From Pseudomonas sp. Au-Pse12 (GTDB lineage Bacteria > Pseudomonadota > Gammaproteobacteria > Pseudomonadales > Pseudomonadaceae), in assembly GCF_021341665.1 (NCBI RefSeq), contig NZ_JAJTTH010000003.1, positions 248,001 to 312,000 of the forward strand: a stretch of 64,000 bases of DNA, written 5' to 3'. Both the position numbers and the translations under genes were made by a program. This document shows positions 9,461-18,124 of this stretch, piece after piece. The notes below the pieces were generated by a model that was not told where the DNA came from, ran no database searches, and saw nothing but the letters and a program-made list of their open reading frames with translations. Positions within the stretch are counted from its first letter, which is position 1. Every line of letters starts with the position of its first letter.

Positions 9461-11617
9461 GTGTTCGCTCGTCTTTTCGCCCTGCCCTGCTATGTACTTG
9501 TCTGCCTGCTGACCCTGCTACCGCTGGGCAGCGCTCAGGCAGTGGGCCTGCCCGGCCTGCTGGGCAACCAGACCAAGGCGCAGCCCCAGGCCGAGGAACC
9601 CCTGGGGCAATCCCTGGATGAGGTGATCAAGTCCCTGGAAAACGACCAGCAACGCGCCAAGCTGCTGGCGGACCTGAAGAAGCTGCGAGACGCCACGAAA
9701 AAAGCCCAGCCCACTCCCGAAGAAGGCGTGCTCGGCCTGATTGGCGGCACCCTGTCGAACCTGGAAAAACAATTCTCCGGCGCCGACAGCCCGGTTACCC
9801 GCTGGTCCGACGAGTTCGATCAGGCCAAGGACGAACTCTCGGCGCTGATGCTGCCCGCCAGCCAGTGGCTGCCGATCATCTTTGCCTTTGCCCTGATCCT
9901 CATGGTCTGGAGCCTGCTGGCCGCCGCGCTGATCTGGCTCAGCCATCGGGTGCGCCTGCGCTTCGGCCTGACCGAAGACCTGCCCCAGCACCCCAAGACC
10001 TGGGACCTGCTGCGCTTTGCCCTGCGCAAGCTCGGCCCCTGGCTGATCGCCCTGCTGATCACCGTCTACATGACCTATTCCCTGCCCTCTTCCCTGGGCA
10101 AGGACCTGGCCATGGTCCTGGCCTATGCGCTGGTGGTCGGCACCTGCTTCTCGGCGATCTGCGTGGTGGCGTTCTCCGTGCTCGATGGCCCGCACCGCCA
10201 TCGCGCGCTGTACATCCTGCGCCGCCAGGCCTTCCGCCCGCTGTGGTGGATCGGCAGTTTCGCCGCCTTTGGCGAAGCCCTGAGCGACCCGCGCATGGTC
10301 GCCAGCCTCGGCCAGCACTTGGCCCACACCGCGGCGACCTTCGCCAATGTGATGGCGGCGCTGTCCACCGGGGTGTTCATCCTGCGTTTCCGCCGGCCAA
10401 TCGCCCACCTGATCCGCAACCAGCCGCTGTCCCGGCGCCTGACCCGCCGGGCCCTGAGCGACACCATCGAAATCATCGGCACCTTCTGGTACCTGCCGGC
10501 GCTGGTGCTGGTGGGCATTTCGCTGTTCGCCACCTTCGTTTCCGCCGGCGACACCAGCACCGCCCTGCGCCAGTCCCTGCTGTGTACCGTGCTGCTGGTG
10601 CTGTGCATGGTGATCAACGGCCTGGTGCGGCGCCACGCGCTCAAGCCCCAGCGTGGGCACAAACGCCACGCGCTGTACTCCGAAAGGCTGAAAAGCTTCT
10701 TCTATACCCTGGCCCACCTGGCGGTGTGGCTGGCGTTCATCGAACTGGGCCTGCGGGTCTGGGGCATGTCGCTGATCCGCTTCACCGAAGGCGACGGCCA
10801 TGAAGTCAGCGTCAAGCTGTTCAGCCTCGGCGGCACCCTGATCTTCGCCTGGCTGATCTGGATTCTCAGCGACACCGCGGTGCATCACGCTCTGACCCGC
10901 TCGCGCAAAGGCCTGGCCAATGCCCGCGCGCAAACCATGATGCCGCTGATCCGCAACGTGCTGTTCGTGGCGATCTTCATCATCGCCACCATCGTCGCCC
11001 TGGCCAACATGGGCATGAACGTCACGCCACTGCTGGCCGGTGCCGGTGTCATCGGCCTGGCCATCGGTTTCGGCGCCCAGTCCCTGGTGGCGGACCTGAT
11101 CACCGGCCTGTTCATCATCATCGAGGACTCCCTGGCCATCGACGACTACGTGGATGTCGGCGGCCACCTCGGCACCGTCGAGGGCCTGACCATCCGTACC
11201 GTGCGCCTGCGGGACATCGACGGCATCGTGCACACCATCCCGTTCAGCGAGATCAAGAGCATCAAGAACTACTCCCGGGAGTTCGGCTACGCGATCTTCC
11301 GCGTGGCGATTCCCTACAACATGGAGATCGACGACGCGATCAAGCTGATGCGCGATGTCGGCCAGAAGATGCGCACCGACCCGTTGCAGCGGCGCAATAT
11401 CTGGTCACCGCTGGAGATTCAGGGCGTGGAAAGCTTCGAGTCCGGCAGCGCCATCCTCCGAGCCCGTTTCAAGACTGCGCCGATCAAGCAATGGGAGGTG
11501 TCCCGGGCCTTCAACCTGTCCCTCAAGCGTCACCTCGACGAAGCCGGGCTGGACCTGGCCACCCCGCGCATGAGCATTCAGGTGATCACCCCCGGAAGTA
11601 CCCCGGAAAAACAATGA
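9461..11617 (+). CDS. MscS-family mechanosensitive ion channel, large form
   Basis: This 718-residue inner-membrane protein starts at GTG 9461 and has a signal peptide ending at AQA (about residue 27). A periplasmic helical region rich in Lys, Glu and Gln (about 45-125) follows, then several membrane segments from about residue 138 on. The MscS core shows the pore-lining helix GAGVIGLAIGFGAQSLVADL and the beta-domain segment DYVDVGGHLGTVEGL. The size and layout resemble the E. coli YbiO-type channels that release solutes on osmotic downshock. A helical periplasmic N-terminus of this kind is often involved in gating, which is inference here. A REP arm follows the stop. Confidence 0.9.
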   Translation: MFARLFALPCYVLVCLLTLLPLGSAQAVGLPGLLGNQTKAQPQAEEPLGQSLDEVIKSLENDQQRAKLLADLKKLRDATKKAQPTPEEGVLGLIGGTLSNLEKQFSGADSPVTRWSDEFDQAKDELSALMLPASQWLPIIFAFALILMVWSLLAAALIWLSHRVRLRFGLTEDLPQHPKTWDLLRFALRKLGPWLIALLITVYMTYSLPSSLGKDLAMVLAYALVVGTCFSAICVVAFSVLDGPHRHRALYILRRQAFRPLWWIGSFAAFGEALSDPRMVASLGQHLAHTAATFANVMAALSTGVFILRFRRPIAHLIRNQPLSRRLTRRALSDTIEIIGTFWYLPALVLVGISLFATFVSAGDTSTALRQSLLCTVLLVLCMVINGLVRRHALKPQRGHKRHALYSERLKSFFYTLAHLAVWLAFIELGLRVWGMSLIRFTEGDGHEVSVKLFSLGGTLIFAWLIWILSDTAVHHALTRSRKGLANARAQTMMPLIRNVLFVAIFIIATIVALANMGMNVTPLLAGAGVIGLAIGFGAQSLVADLITGLFIIIEDSLAIDDYVDVGGHLGTVEGLTIRTVRLRDIDGIVHTIPFSEIKSIKNYSREFGYAIFRVAIPYNMEIDDAIKLMRDVGQKMRTDPLQRRNIWSPLEIQGVESFESGSAILRARFKTAPIKQWEVSRAFNLSLKRHLDEAGLDLATPRMSIQVITPGSTPEKQ

Positions 11618-11620
11618 CCC

Positions 11621-11655
11621 TGTAGGAGCCGGCTGCCGGCGAACGGCACCGGCCT
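11621..11655. repeat. REP-type element, single arm pair
   Basis: TGTAGGAGCCGGCTGCCGGC lies just after the mscS-like stop and repeats the core found at 7692 and 13811. It sits between two convergent genes. Confidence 0.6.
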
Positions 11656-12372
11656 CTAAAGCACGTCAACGCCGACATGAATCGCGTCATGCCGCCAGAA
11701 CTCCAGATCACAATCGATCAGCCGCTCGTGCTGGTCATAGTTGACCCGGGCGATGCGCAGTCCAGGGCTGCCCACCGAGACCTTCAAGACCGCCGCCGCT
11801 TCCGGCTGTAATGAAGTGGGCACGATCTCGAAGCGCACCCGCCCGTAATGCAGGTCGTAATGCCGGGCATAGAGCTCGGTGATCGACTGGTTCAGGTCCA
11901 GCTCGAGAATCTTCGGAAAGTACTTGGGGTTCAGGTAGTGCTCGACGTACAGCACCAACCGGTCGTCGATGCGCCGCGCCCGGCAGATCTGGATCACGCT
12001 GGACAGCGCCGGTAGTTGCAGCCAGGCGCAGACCGCCGCCGAAGCCGGTTGCAGGCGCGCCGAGATCACCTCGGTGGAAGGCACTCGCCCCTGGGCACTG
12101 ACCATGGCGTGGAAGTGGCTGCGCTGCATCAGGTTGTAGGCCAGGCGCGGCGGCGACACAAACCAGCCACGGCGCTCCTCACGGTAGATCTGCCCCTGGG
12201 CCTCCAGTTGCAGCAAGGCCTCGCGCACGGTGATGCGGGTGGTGGCGAACAGTTCGCTGAGCTTGCGCTCGGCCGGCAGCTTGCTGCCCGGCGCCAACAG
12301 ACCGTGGGCGATCTGCTCCTGCAGGACCTGGCCGATGGCTGTCACCGCTTTGGTTGCATCAATACGCATCAA
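11656..12372 (-). CDS. GntR-family (HutC/UTRA) transcriptional regulator
   Basis: This 238-residue repressor-type protein has an N-terminal winged helix (about residues 10-75, with PAERKLSELFATTRITVREAL as recognition region; seen at 12,200-12,300) and a C-terminal UTRA ligand-binding domain (about 95-235). UTRA regulators of the PhnF/PhnR kind often sense phosphonates, sugars or histidine-pathway metabolites. It is transcribed away from the transporter operon at 12733. A TGGACTAGACCA motif lies 12 bases before its start, and a close copy precedes the operon, so it probably represses both. The ligand is unknown; an organophosphorus compound is inferred from the neighbours. Confidence 0.9.
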   Translation of the reverse strand: MMRIDATKAVTAIGQVLQEQIAHGLLAPGSKLPAERKLSELFATTRITVREALLQLEAQGQIYREERRGWFVSPPRLAYNLMQRSHFHAMVSAQGRVPSTEVISARLQPASAAVCAWLQLPALSSVIQICRARRIDDRLVLYVEHYLNPKYFPKILELDLNQSITELYARHYDLHYGRVRFEIVPTSLQPEAAAVLKVSVGSPGLRIARVNYDQHERLIDCDLEFWRHDAIHVGVDVL

Positions 12373-12383
12373 CGTTACCTATC

Positions 12384-12395
12384 TGGACTAGACCA
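12384..12395. promoter_or_regulatory. Candidate GntR operator O1
   Basis: TGGACTAGACCA is a near-perfect inverted repeat (TGG...CCA around CTAG) 12 bases upstream of the regulator start. It matches the site at 12663 at 10 of 12 positions. Confidence 0.5.
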
Positions 12396-12662
12396 GCACT
12401 GTTTCAGGGCAGCGCGGTGGCCGGCGCAGCGCTCTGCATCGGTGCCCAAAGCCTAGGCAATGCATATGACTGAGAGATGACAAAGCCGCTGAGCGGGCCC
12501 CTGGCGAACCTGCAAATTACCCGCCAGAACCTTGCAGAACGGGTGTTTTGGCATGGTCTACGCTTATTTCGCAGCGCCAGACCTGCGCCCGAATCCATGC
12601 GTCGACCGTTGGCACCGACATCAAAGTGTCATCCAACACGCCTAAATTGGCTCAGGTATTGC

Positions 12663-12674
12663 TGACCTAGACCA
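12663..12674. promoter_or_regulatory. Candidate GntR operator O2
   Basis: TGACCTAGACCA shares the CTAGACCA half with O1 and lies 58 bases before the binding-protein start. This position suits repression or activation of the operon promoter. Confidence 0.5.
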
Positions 12675-12732
12675 ACCCACCGCAAGACCGTCGATAAAAA
12701 CGCAGCGTTGAACACGCCCAAAGGAGCTTCGG

Positions 12733-13800
12733 ATGAAACAGCTTTTCCTGGCATCACTGTTAGGCTCGACCATTGCCCTGTGCACCGCCGCCATGGCTGC
12801 TGATAACGATTTGAAAACCCTGGAAGCCGCTGCGAAAGCAGAAGGCGCGGTCAACAGCGTCGGCATGCCCGATGACTGGGCCAACTGGAAAGGTACCTGG
12901 GAGGACCTGGCGAAAACCTACGGCCTCAAGCACATCGACACCGACATGAGCTCGGCCCAGGAGATCGCCAAGTTCGCCGCCGAGAAAGACAACGCCAGCG
13001 CTGATATCGGCGACGTTGGTGCCGCCTTCGGCCCGATCGCGGTCAAACAGGGCGTGGCCCAGCCTTACAAGCCAAGCACCTGGGCCCAGGTCCCGGATTG
13101 GGCCAAGGACAAGGACGGCAACTGGGCGCTGGCCTACACCGGCACCATCGCCTTCATCATCAACAAGAAGCTGCTGCACGGCTCTGACGCCCCCAAGAGC
13201 TGGGCCGACCTGGAAAAGGGCAAGTACAAGGTTTCCATCGGGGACGTGAGCACCGCCGCCCAGGCCGCCAACGGCGTGTTGGCCGCCGCCATTGCCAAGG
13301 GCGGTAACGAGAAGAACATCCAGCCGGCGCTGCTGATGTTCGCCGAAATCGCCAAGCAGGGTCGGCTGTCCCTGGCCAACCCGACCATCGCCACCATGGA
13401 AAAGGGTGAAGTGGAAGTCGGCGTGGTCTGGGACTTCAACGGCCTGAGCTATCGCAACAAGATGGTCAACAAGGATGACTACGAAGTGCTGATCCCGTCC
13501 GACGGCTCGGTGATCTCCGGCTACACCACCATCATCAACAAGTACGCCAAGCACCCCAACGCCGCCAAGCTGACCCGCGAATACATCTTCAGCGATGCTG
13601 GCCAGATCAACCTGGCTCGCGGCAATGCCCGGCCGATCCGTGCCGAGCACCTGACCCTGCCAGCGGACGTGCAGGCCAACCTGCTGCCCAACGAGCAGTA
13701 CAAGCACGTAACGCCGATCAAGGACGCCGATGCCTGGGAGAAAACCTCCAAGGCCCTGCCGCAGAAGTGGCAGGAAGAAGTGATCATCAACATGCAGTAA
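12733..13800 (+). CDS. Periplasmic substrate-binding protein of an ABC importer
   Basis: This 355-residue protein is preceded by an AAAGGAGC ribosome site. A signal peptide is cut near TAAMAA-DND (about residue 23), and the rest has the type II periplasmic-binding fold seen in spermidine, iron and 2-aminoethylphosphonate binding proteins. It begins the operon binding protein, phosphodiesterase, permease, permease, ATPase, HAD phosphatase. The clustering with a phosphodiesterase-like enzyme and a HAD enzyme, plus a UTRA regulator, points to a phosphorus-containing or phosphoester substrate. That is context only. A REP pair separates it from the next gene, a position often seen when the binding protein is made in excess. 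Confidence 0.88.
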   Translation: MKQLFLASLLGSTIALCTAAMAADNDLKTLEAAAKAEGAVNSVGMPDDWANWKGTWEDLAKTYGLKHIDTDMSSAQEIAKFAAEKDNASADIGDVGAAFGPIAVKQGVAQPYKPSTWAQVPDWAKDKDGNWALAYTGTIAFIINKKLLHGSDAPKSWADLEKGKYKVSIGDVSTAAQAANGVLAAAIAKGGNEKNIQPALLMFAEIAKQGRLSLANPTIATMEKGEVEVGVVWDFNGLSYRNKMVNKDDYEVLIPSDGSVISGYTTIINKYAKHPNAAKLTREYIFSDAGQINLARGNARPIRAEHLTLPADVQANLLPNEQYKHVTPIKDADAWEKTSKALPQKWQEEVIINMQ

Positions 13801-13810
13801 GGCTGCCCCC

Positions 13811-13917
13811 CCTGTGGGAGCCGGCTTGCCGGCGAATGGCTGTACGGCGCCGCACAACAAGGCGCGCCGAGACGTTCGCCGGCAAACGTAACGCCACCCG
13901 GCCGGCTGCCACAGGTT
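13811..13917. repeat. REP-type inverted pair inside the uptake operon
   Basis: The left arm is GTGGGAGCCGGCTTGCCGGC and the right arm reads the same core in reverse (CGCCGGCAAAC ... GCCGGCTGCCACAGG). It fills the gap between the binding-protein and phosphodiesterase genes. Hairpins here can protect the upstream mRNA from 3' decay. Confidence 0.7.
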
Positions 13918-13951
13918 CCACGCCATGCCCGATCCCGGAGTCCTCCCGCTC

Positions 13952-14758
13952 ATGAAGCACAACGTCATCCTTGTGGTGCTCGACGGCCTCAACTACACGG
14001 TGGCCCAGCACGCCCTGGGACACTTGCAGGCCTATGCCGGCGCCGGACGCGCCGCCCTGTACAAGCTGCACTGCGAACTACCTGCCCTGTCTCGTCCGCT
14101 GTATGAATGCATCCTCACGGGCGTGGCACCGATCGACAGCGGCATCGTGCACAACCAGGTCTCGCGCCTGTCCACCCAGCGCAGCCTGTTCCACTACGCC
14201 CGCGATGCCGGCCTGATCACCGCCGCCGCGGCCTATCACTGGATAAGCGAGCTGTACAACCGCTCACCGTTCAACGCCCCGCGCGACCGCCATACCGCCA
14301 ACCCGGAACTGCCGATCCAGTACGGCCACTTCTACTGGAACGACCACTACCCCGATTCCCACCTGTTCGCCGATGCGGAGAACCTGCGCCTGCGCCATCA
14401 ACCAAACCTGCTCCTGGTGCACCCGATGAACATCGACGATGCCGGGCACAAGCACGGCCTGGACAGCGCGCAGTACCGCAACAGCGCCCGCTCGGTGGAC
14501 ATCATCCTCGCCGACTACCTGCAAGGCTGGCTCGACGCCGGTTACCAGGTGCTGGTGACGGCCGACCACGGCATGAACAACGACCGTTCGCACAACGGCC
14601 TGCTGGCCGAGGAACGGGAAGTCCCGCTGTTCGTGCTCGGCGACGCCTTCAGTCTCGACCCAGGGGCCGCGCCGAAACAGACCGAGCTCTGCGGCACTGT
14701 CTGCCAACTGCTGGGCGTGGCCCATGACAAACCTTTCTGCCGGGAGCTGTTGCAGTGA
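13952..14758 (+). CDS. Alkaline-phosphatase-superfamily phosphodiesterase / nucleotide pyrophosphatase-like enzyme
   Basis: From the ATG at 13952 (MKHNVILVVLDGL) the product has 268 residues; an ATG at 13925 would add nine. Metal-binding residues of the alkaline phosphatase superfamily are visible: the first Asp in VVLDGL, Asp and His in NIDDAGHKHG, and Asp-His in TADHGMNND. The nucleophile is probably Ser in PALSRPLYE, where related enzymes use Thr or Ser. There is no signal peptide, so it acts in the cytoplasm on imported substrate. Relatives hydrolyse phosphodiesters, pyrophosphates or phosphonoacetate. It overlaps the next gene by GTGA (14755-14758), so translation is coupled. Confidence 0.82.
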   Translation: MKHNVILVVLDGLNYTVAQHALGHLQAYAGAGRAALYKLHCELPALSRPLYECILTGVAPIDSGIVHNQVSRLSTQRSLFHYARDAGLITAAAAYHWISELYNRSPFNAPRDRHTANPELPIQYGHFYWNDHYPDSHLFADAENLRLRHQPNLLLVHPMNIDDAGHKHGLDSAQYRNSARSVDIILADYLQGWLDAGYQVLVTADHGMNNDRSHNGLLAEEREVPLFVLGDAFSLDPGAAPKQTELCGTVCQLLGVAHDKPFCRELLQ

Positions 14759-15600
14759 ATTCAGTCACCCGTGGCAAATGGCTGGCGGCCCTGTGCCTGG
14801 TGCCCTTTGCCCTGTTCTTCATCGTGTTCCAGATCGCCCCGCTGGTGTGGGTGCTGATCAACAGCCTGCAGTCGGAAGAATTCGGCTGGGGCCTGGCCAA
14901 CTTCAACAAGATCTTCAGTTCGAAGTTCTACCTGCAGGCCATCCAGTACAGCCTGGAGATCAGTTTCTGGTCCAGCGTGTTCGGCATCATCATCGCCGTG
15001 CTGGGCAGCTACTCGCTGCGGCGGGTGGACTCCAAGCTGCGCAACTTCGTCAACGCCTTCGCCAACATGACCAGCAACTTCGCCGGCGTGCCCCTGGCCT
15101 TTGCCTTCATCATCCTCCTGGGTTTCAACGGCACCATCACCATCATGCTCAAGCAGTCGGGGATCATTCAGGACTTCAACCTGTACTCCAAGACCGGGCT
15201 GATCATTCTCTACACCTACTTCCAGATTCCCCTGGGGGTGCTGCTGCTCTACCCGGCCTTCGACGCCCTGCTTGAAGACTGGCGCGAATCCGCCGCGCTG
15301 CTGGGCGCCAGCGGCTGGCAGTTCTGGCGGCATATCGGCCTGCCGGTGCTGACCCCGGCGCTGCTCGGCACCTTCGTCATCTTGCTGGCCAACGCCCTGG
15401 GCGCCTACGCCACGGTCTACGCCCTGACCACCGGCAACTTCAACGTGCTGCCGATCCGTATCGCCGCCATGGTTTCCGGGGACATCTCCCTGGATCCGAA
15501 CATGGCCAGCGCCCTGGCCGTCGTGCTGGTGGCACTGATGACCCTAGTGACCATCGTCCATCAGCTGCTGTTGAAGAGGAGCTACCATGTCTCGCGCTGA
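14755..15600 (+). CDS. ABC importer permease 1
   Basis: This 281-residue inner-membrane permease of the binding-protein-dependent transport family (PotB/CysT type) has about six membrane segments. The EAA loop that docks the ATPase reads approximately ESAALLGASGWQFWRHIGLP. The start is GTG 14755, overlapping the phosphodiesterase stop. It overlaps the second permease by 14 bases, so the two are made together as the heterodimeric channel. Confidence 0.9.
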   Translation: MNSVTRGKWLAALCLVPFALFFIVFQIAPLVWVLINSLQSEEFGWGLANFNKIFSSKFYLQAIQYSLEISFWSSVFGIIIAVLGSYSLRRVDSKLRNFVNAFANMTSNFAGVPLAFAFIILLGFNGTITIMLKQSGIIQDFNLYSKTGLIILYTYFQIPLGVLLLYPAFDALLEDWRESAALLGASGWQFWRHIGLPVLTPALLGTFVILLANALGAYATVYALTTGNFNVLPIRIAAMVSGDISLDPNMASALAVVLVALMTLVTIVHQLLLKRSYHVSR

Positions 15601-16387
15601 ACCCGGCTCCGCCGCGCTCTACCACCGCGTAGTGGTCTACTTGCTGTTCGCCATCCTGCTGCTGCCGCTGCTGGGGACCTTTGTCTACTCCATCGCCAGT
15701 AGTTGGTCGGCGACCATCCTGCCCAGCGGTTTCACCTTCAAGTGGTACCTGCAGCTGTGGAGCGACCCACGCTTTCTCAATGCCTTCGGCCAGTCGCTGC
15801 TGGTCTGCGTCGGTGCGCTGGTGCTGTCGGTGGTGCTGATCCTGCCGCTGCTGTTCGTGGTGCATTACCACTTCCCCAAGCTTGATGCGCTGATGAACAT
15901 CCTGATCCTGCTGCCCTTCGCGGTACCGCCGGTGGTGTCCTCGGTGGGCCTGCTGCAGCTCTATGGTTCGGGGCCCTTCGCCATGGTCGGCACGCCCTGG
16001 ATCCTGATCGGCTGCTACTTCACCGTGGCGCTGCCGTTCATGTACCGGGCCATCACCAACAATCTGCAAGCGATCAACCTGCGGGACCTGATGGACGCCG
16101 CCCAACTGCTCGGTGCCAGCACCTGGCAGGCGGCCTTCCTGGTGGTCCTGCCGAACCTGCGCAAGGGCTTGATGGTGGCGCTGCTGCTGTCGTTCTCGTT
16201 CCTGTTCGGCGAATTCGTGTTCGCCAACATCCTGGTGGGCACCCGCTATGAAACCCTGCAGGTCTACCTGAACAACATGCGCAACAGCAGCGGCCACTTC
16301 ACCAGCGCCCTGGTGATTTCCTACTTCTTCTTTGTGCTGGTTCTGACCTGGGCCGCCAACATCTTGAACAAGGACAAAAGCCAATGA
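15587..16387 (+). CDS. ABC importer permease 2
   Basis: This 266-residue permease (PotC type) has six predicted membrane segments and an EAA loop, DAAQLLGASTWQAAFLVVLP. It starts inside the end of permease 1, and its stop overlaps the ATPase start as ATGA (16384-16387). It would form the transmembrane pore together with permease 1. Confidence 0.9.
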   Translation: MSRAEPGSAALYHRVVVYLLFAILLLPLLGTFVYSIASSWSATILPSGFTFKWYLQLWSDPRFLNAFGQSLLVCVGALVLSVVLILPLLFVVHYHFPKLDALMNILILLPFAVPPVVSSVGLLQLYGSGPFAMVGTPWILIGCYFTVALPFMYRAITNNLQAINLRDLMDAAQLLGASTWQAAFLVVLPNLRKGLMVALLLSFSFLFGEFVFANILVGTRYETLQVYLNNMRNSSGHFTSALVISYFFFVLVLTWAANILNKDKSQ

Positions 16388-17373
16388 GCTTCGTCAGCGT
16401 CCAACACCTGCAAAAGAACTACGCCGGCACCACGGTGTTCAGCGACATCAATTGCGAAATCCGCAAGGGCGAGTTCGTCACCCTGCTCGGCCCTTCCGGC
16501 TGCGGCAAGTCGACCCTGCTGCGCTGCATCGCCGGGCTGACCCCGGTGGACGGCGGCAAGATCCTCCTCGACGGCCAGGACATCGTGCCCCTGAGCCCGC
16601 AGAAACGCGGGATCGGCATGGTGTTCCAGAGCTACGCGCTGTTCCCCAACATGACGGTGGAACAGAACGTGGCCTTTGGCCTGCGCATGCAGAAGGTCAA
16701 TGCCGACGACAGCCACAAGCGCGTGCAGGAGGCCCTGCAACTGGTGGAGCTCAACGACTACGCCAGCCGCTACCCGCATCAACTGTCCGGCGGCCAGTGC
16801 CAGCGCGTGGCCCTGGCCCGCTCCCTGGTGACCCGCCCGCGCCTGCTGTTGCTGGATGAGCCGCTGTCGGCCCTGGATGCACGGATCCGCAAGCACCTGC
16901 GCGAACAGATCCGCAACATCCAGCGGGAACTGGGCCTGACAACCATCTTCGTCACCCACGACCAGGAAGAAGCCCTGACCATGTCCGACCGAATCTTCCT
17001 GATGAACCAGGGCAGGATCGTCCAGAGCGGCGACGCCGAAACCCTCTACACCGCGCCGGTGGATGCCTTCGCCGCAGGTTTTATCGGCAACTACAACCTG
17101 CTGGACGCCGAAAGCGCCAGCAAGTTGCTGCAGCGGCCGGTCAACGGGCGCATCGCCATTCGCCCGGAAGCCATCGAACTGCGCAAGGAAGGCCAACTGG
17201 ATGCCCTGGTGCGCAGCCACAGCCTGCTGGGCAACGTGATCCGCTATCGGGTGGAAGCCCACGGCGTTGAACTGGTGGTGGATGTACTCAATCGTTCGGC
17301 CGATGACCTTCATGCAGACGGCCAGCGTCTGGCATTGACCATCGATCCGGCAGCCCTGTGTGAGGTAGCCTGA
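16384..17373 (+). CDS. ABC importer ATP-binding subunit (PotA-like)
   Basis: This 329-residue ATPase has Walker A GPSGCGKST (residues 36-44), Q-loop QSYALFPNMT, signature LSGGQCQR, Walker B LLLLDEP and the H-loop VTHDQ. A C-terminal TOBE-like region (about 240-329, IRPEAIEL) is typical of spermidine, iron and 2-aminoethylphosphonate importers. It powers uptake by the two permeases just upstream. Assignment to a phosphonate-type system would rest on context alone. Confidence 0.93.
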   Translation: MSFVSVQHLQKNYAGTTVFSDINCEIRKGEFVTLLGPSGCGKSTLLRCIAGLTPVDGGKILLDGQDIVPLSPQKRGIGMVFQSYALFPNMTVEQNVAFGLRMQKVNADDSHKRVQEALQLVELNDYASRYPHQLSGGQCQRVALARSLVTRPRLLLLDEPLSALDARIRKHLREQIRNIQRELGLTTIFVTHDQEEALTMSDRIFLMNQGRIVQSGDAETLYTAPVDAFAAGFIGNYNLLDAESASKLLQRPVNGRIAIRPEAIELRKEGQLDALVRSHSLLGNVIRYRVEAHGVELVVDVLNRSADDLHADGQRLALTIDPAALCEVA

Positions 17374-17413
17374 TGGCATTCACGCAATTGATCCTGAAGA
17401 GAGAACGGCACTG

Positions 17414-18067
17414 ATGGCCTTGGCAATTTTTGATCTGGACGAAACCCTGATTCACGGCGACTGCGCCACCCTCTGGAGCGAGCAGATGGGCCGCCTGGGC
17501 TGGGTCGACCGCGAGTCCTTCATGCGCCGCAACCATGAACTGATGGACGCCTACAGCCACGGCAAGCTGGCCATGGAGGAGTTCATGGATTTCAGCCTGG
17601 AGCCCATCACCGGGCGCACTCCGGAAGAAGTCGCGCACTTGGTCGAGCCCTGGGTCGAAGAGGTGATCGAACCGATCATCTTCAGTGATGCCTGCAAGGC
17701 GATCGCCGCCCATCGCCAGGCCGGCGACCGGATCCTGGTGATCTCGGCCTCGGGCACCCACCTGGTGAAACCGATCGCGGCCCGCCTGGGCATCGATGAA
17801 GTGCTGGGCATCGAACTGGAGGTGCAGCATGGCACCTACAGCGGCCGCACCGTGGGCACCCTGACTTACCGCGAAGGCAAGATCACCCGCCTGCTGGAAT
17901 GGCTGGATGCCGAGGAAGAGAACCTGGAAGGCGCGACCTTTTACTCCGACTCGCGCAACGACCTGCCGTTGCTGCTGCGAGTGGATCACCCGCAAGTGGT
18001 GAACCCGGACCCGGTATTGCGTGAGCACGCAGAGAAAGCCGGCTGGCTGATCCACCACTGGAAGTAG
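17414..18067 (+). CDS. HAD-superfamily phosphatase (SerB-like, IB subfamily)
   Basis: This 217-residue protein has the four HAD motifs: DLDETL with nucleophile Asp7 and acid Asp9, ISASG (motif II), GKITRL with the conserved Lys (motif III), and YSDSRNDLP (motif IV). Members dephosphorylate small metabolites such as phosphoserine or histidinol phosphate. It lies 40 bases after the ATPase gene on the same strand and probably belongs to the operon, where it could release phosphate from the product of the upstream phosphodiesterase. The substrate is unknown. Confidence 0.87.
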   Translation: MALAIFDLDETLIHGDCATLWSEQMGRLGWVDRESFMRRNHELMDAYSHGKLAMEEFMDFSLEPITGRTPEEVAHLVEPWVEEVIEPIIFSDACKAIAAHRQAGDRILVISASGTHLVKPIAARLGIDEVLGIELEVQHGTYSGRTVGTLTYREGKITRLLEWLDAEEENLEGATFYSDSRNDLPLLLRVDHPQVVNPDPVLREHAEKAGWLIHHWK

Positions 18068-18090
18068 TCATCCACCGAGGCGCCCTGAGA

Positions 18091-18112
18091 GCCAGCTCCC
18101 ATCGGAGCTGGC
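18091..18112. terminator. Short hairpin between convergent genes
   Basis: GCCAGCTCC pairs with GGAGCTGGC around a four-base loop, between the HAD gene and the convergent oxidoreductase gene. There is no T-run, so only weak support for a bidirectional terminator. Confidence 0.4.
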
Positions 18113-18124
18113 GTGTGCAGGGGC

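Larger units (their letters stand above)
12373..12732. promoter_or_regulatory. Divergent control region between the GntR regulator and the uptake operon
   Basis: These 360 bases hold no convincing gene. I see candidate operators at both ends (12384-12395 and 12663-12674) and a GGAG ribosome site (AAAGGAGC) before the binding-protein start. A third partial match, TGGTCTA, occurs around 12554. The middle is GC-rich and unremarkable. Confidence 0.6.

Noticed and set aside
9518..11233. 571-codon minus-strand frame opposite the MscS-type channel gene
   Set aside because: It is glutamine- and histidine-rich antisense translation of a hydrophobic gene, with no domain and no ribosome site.
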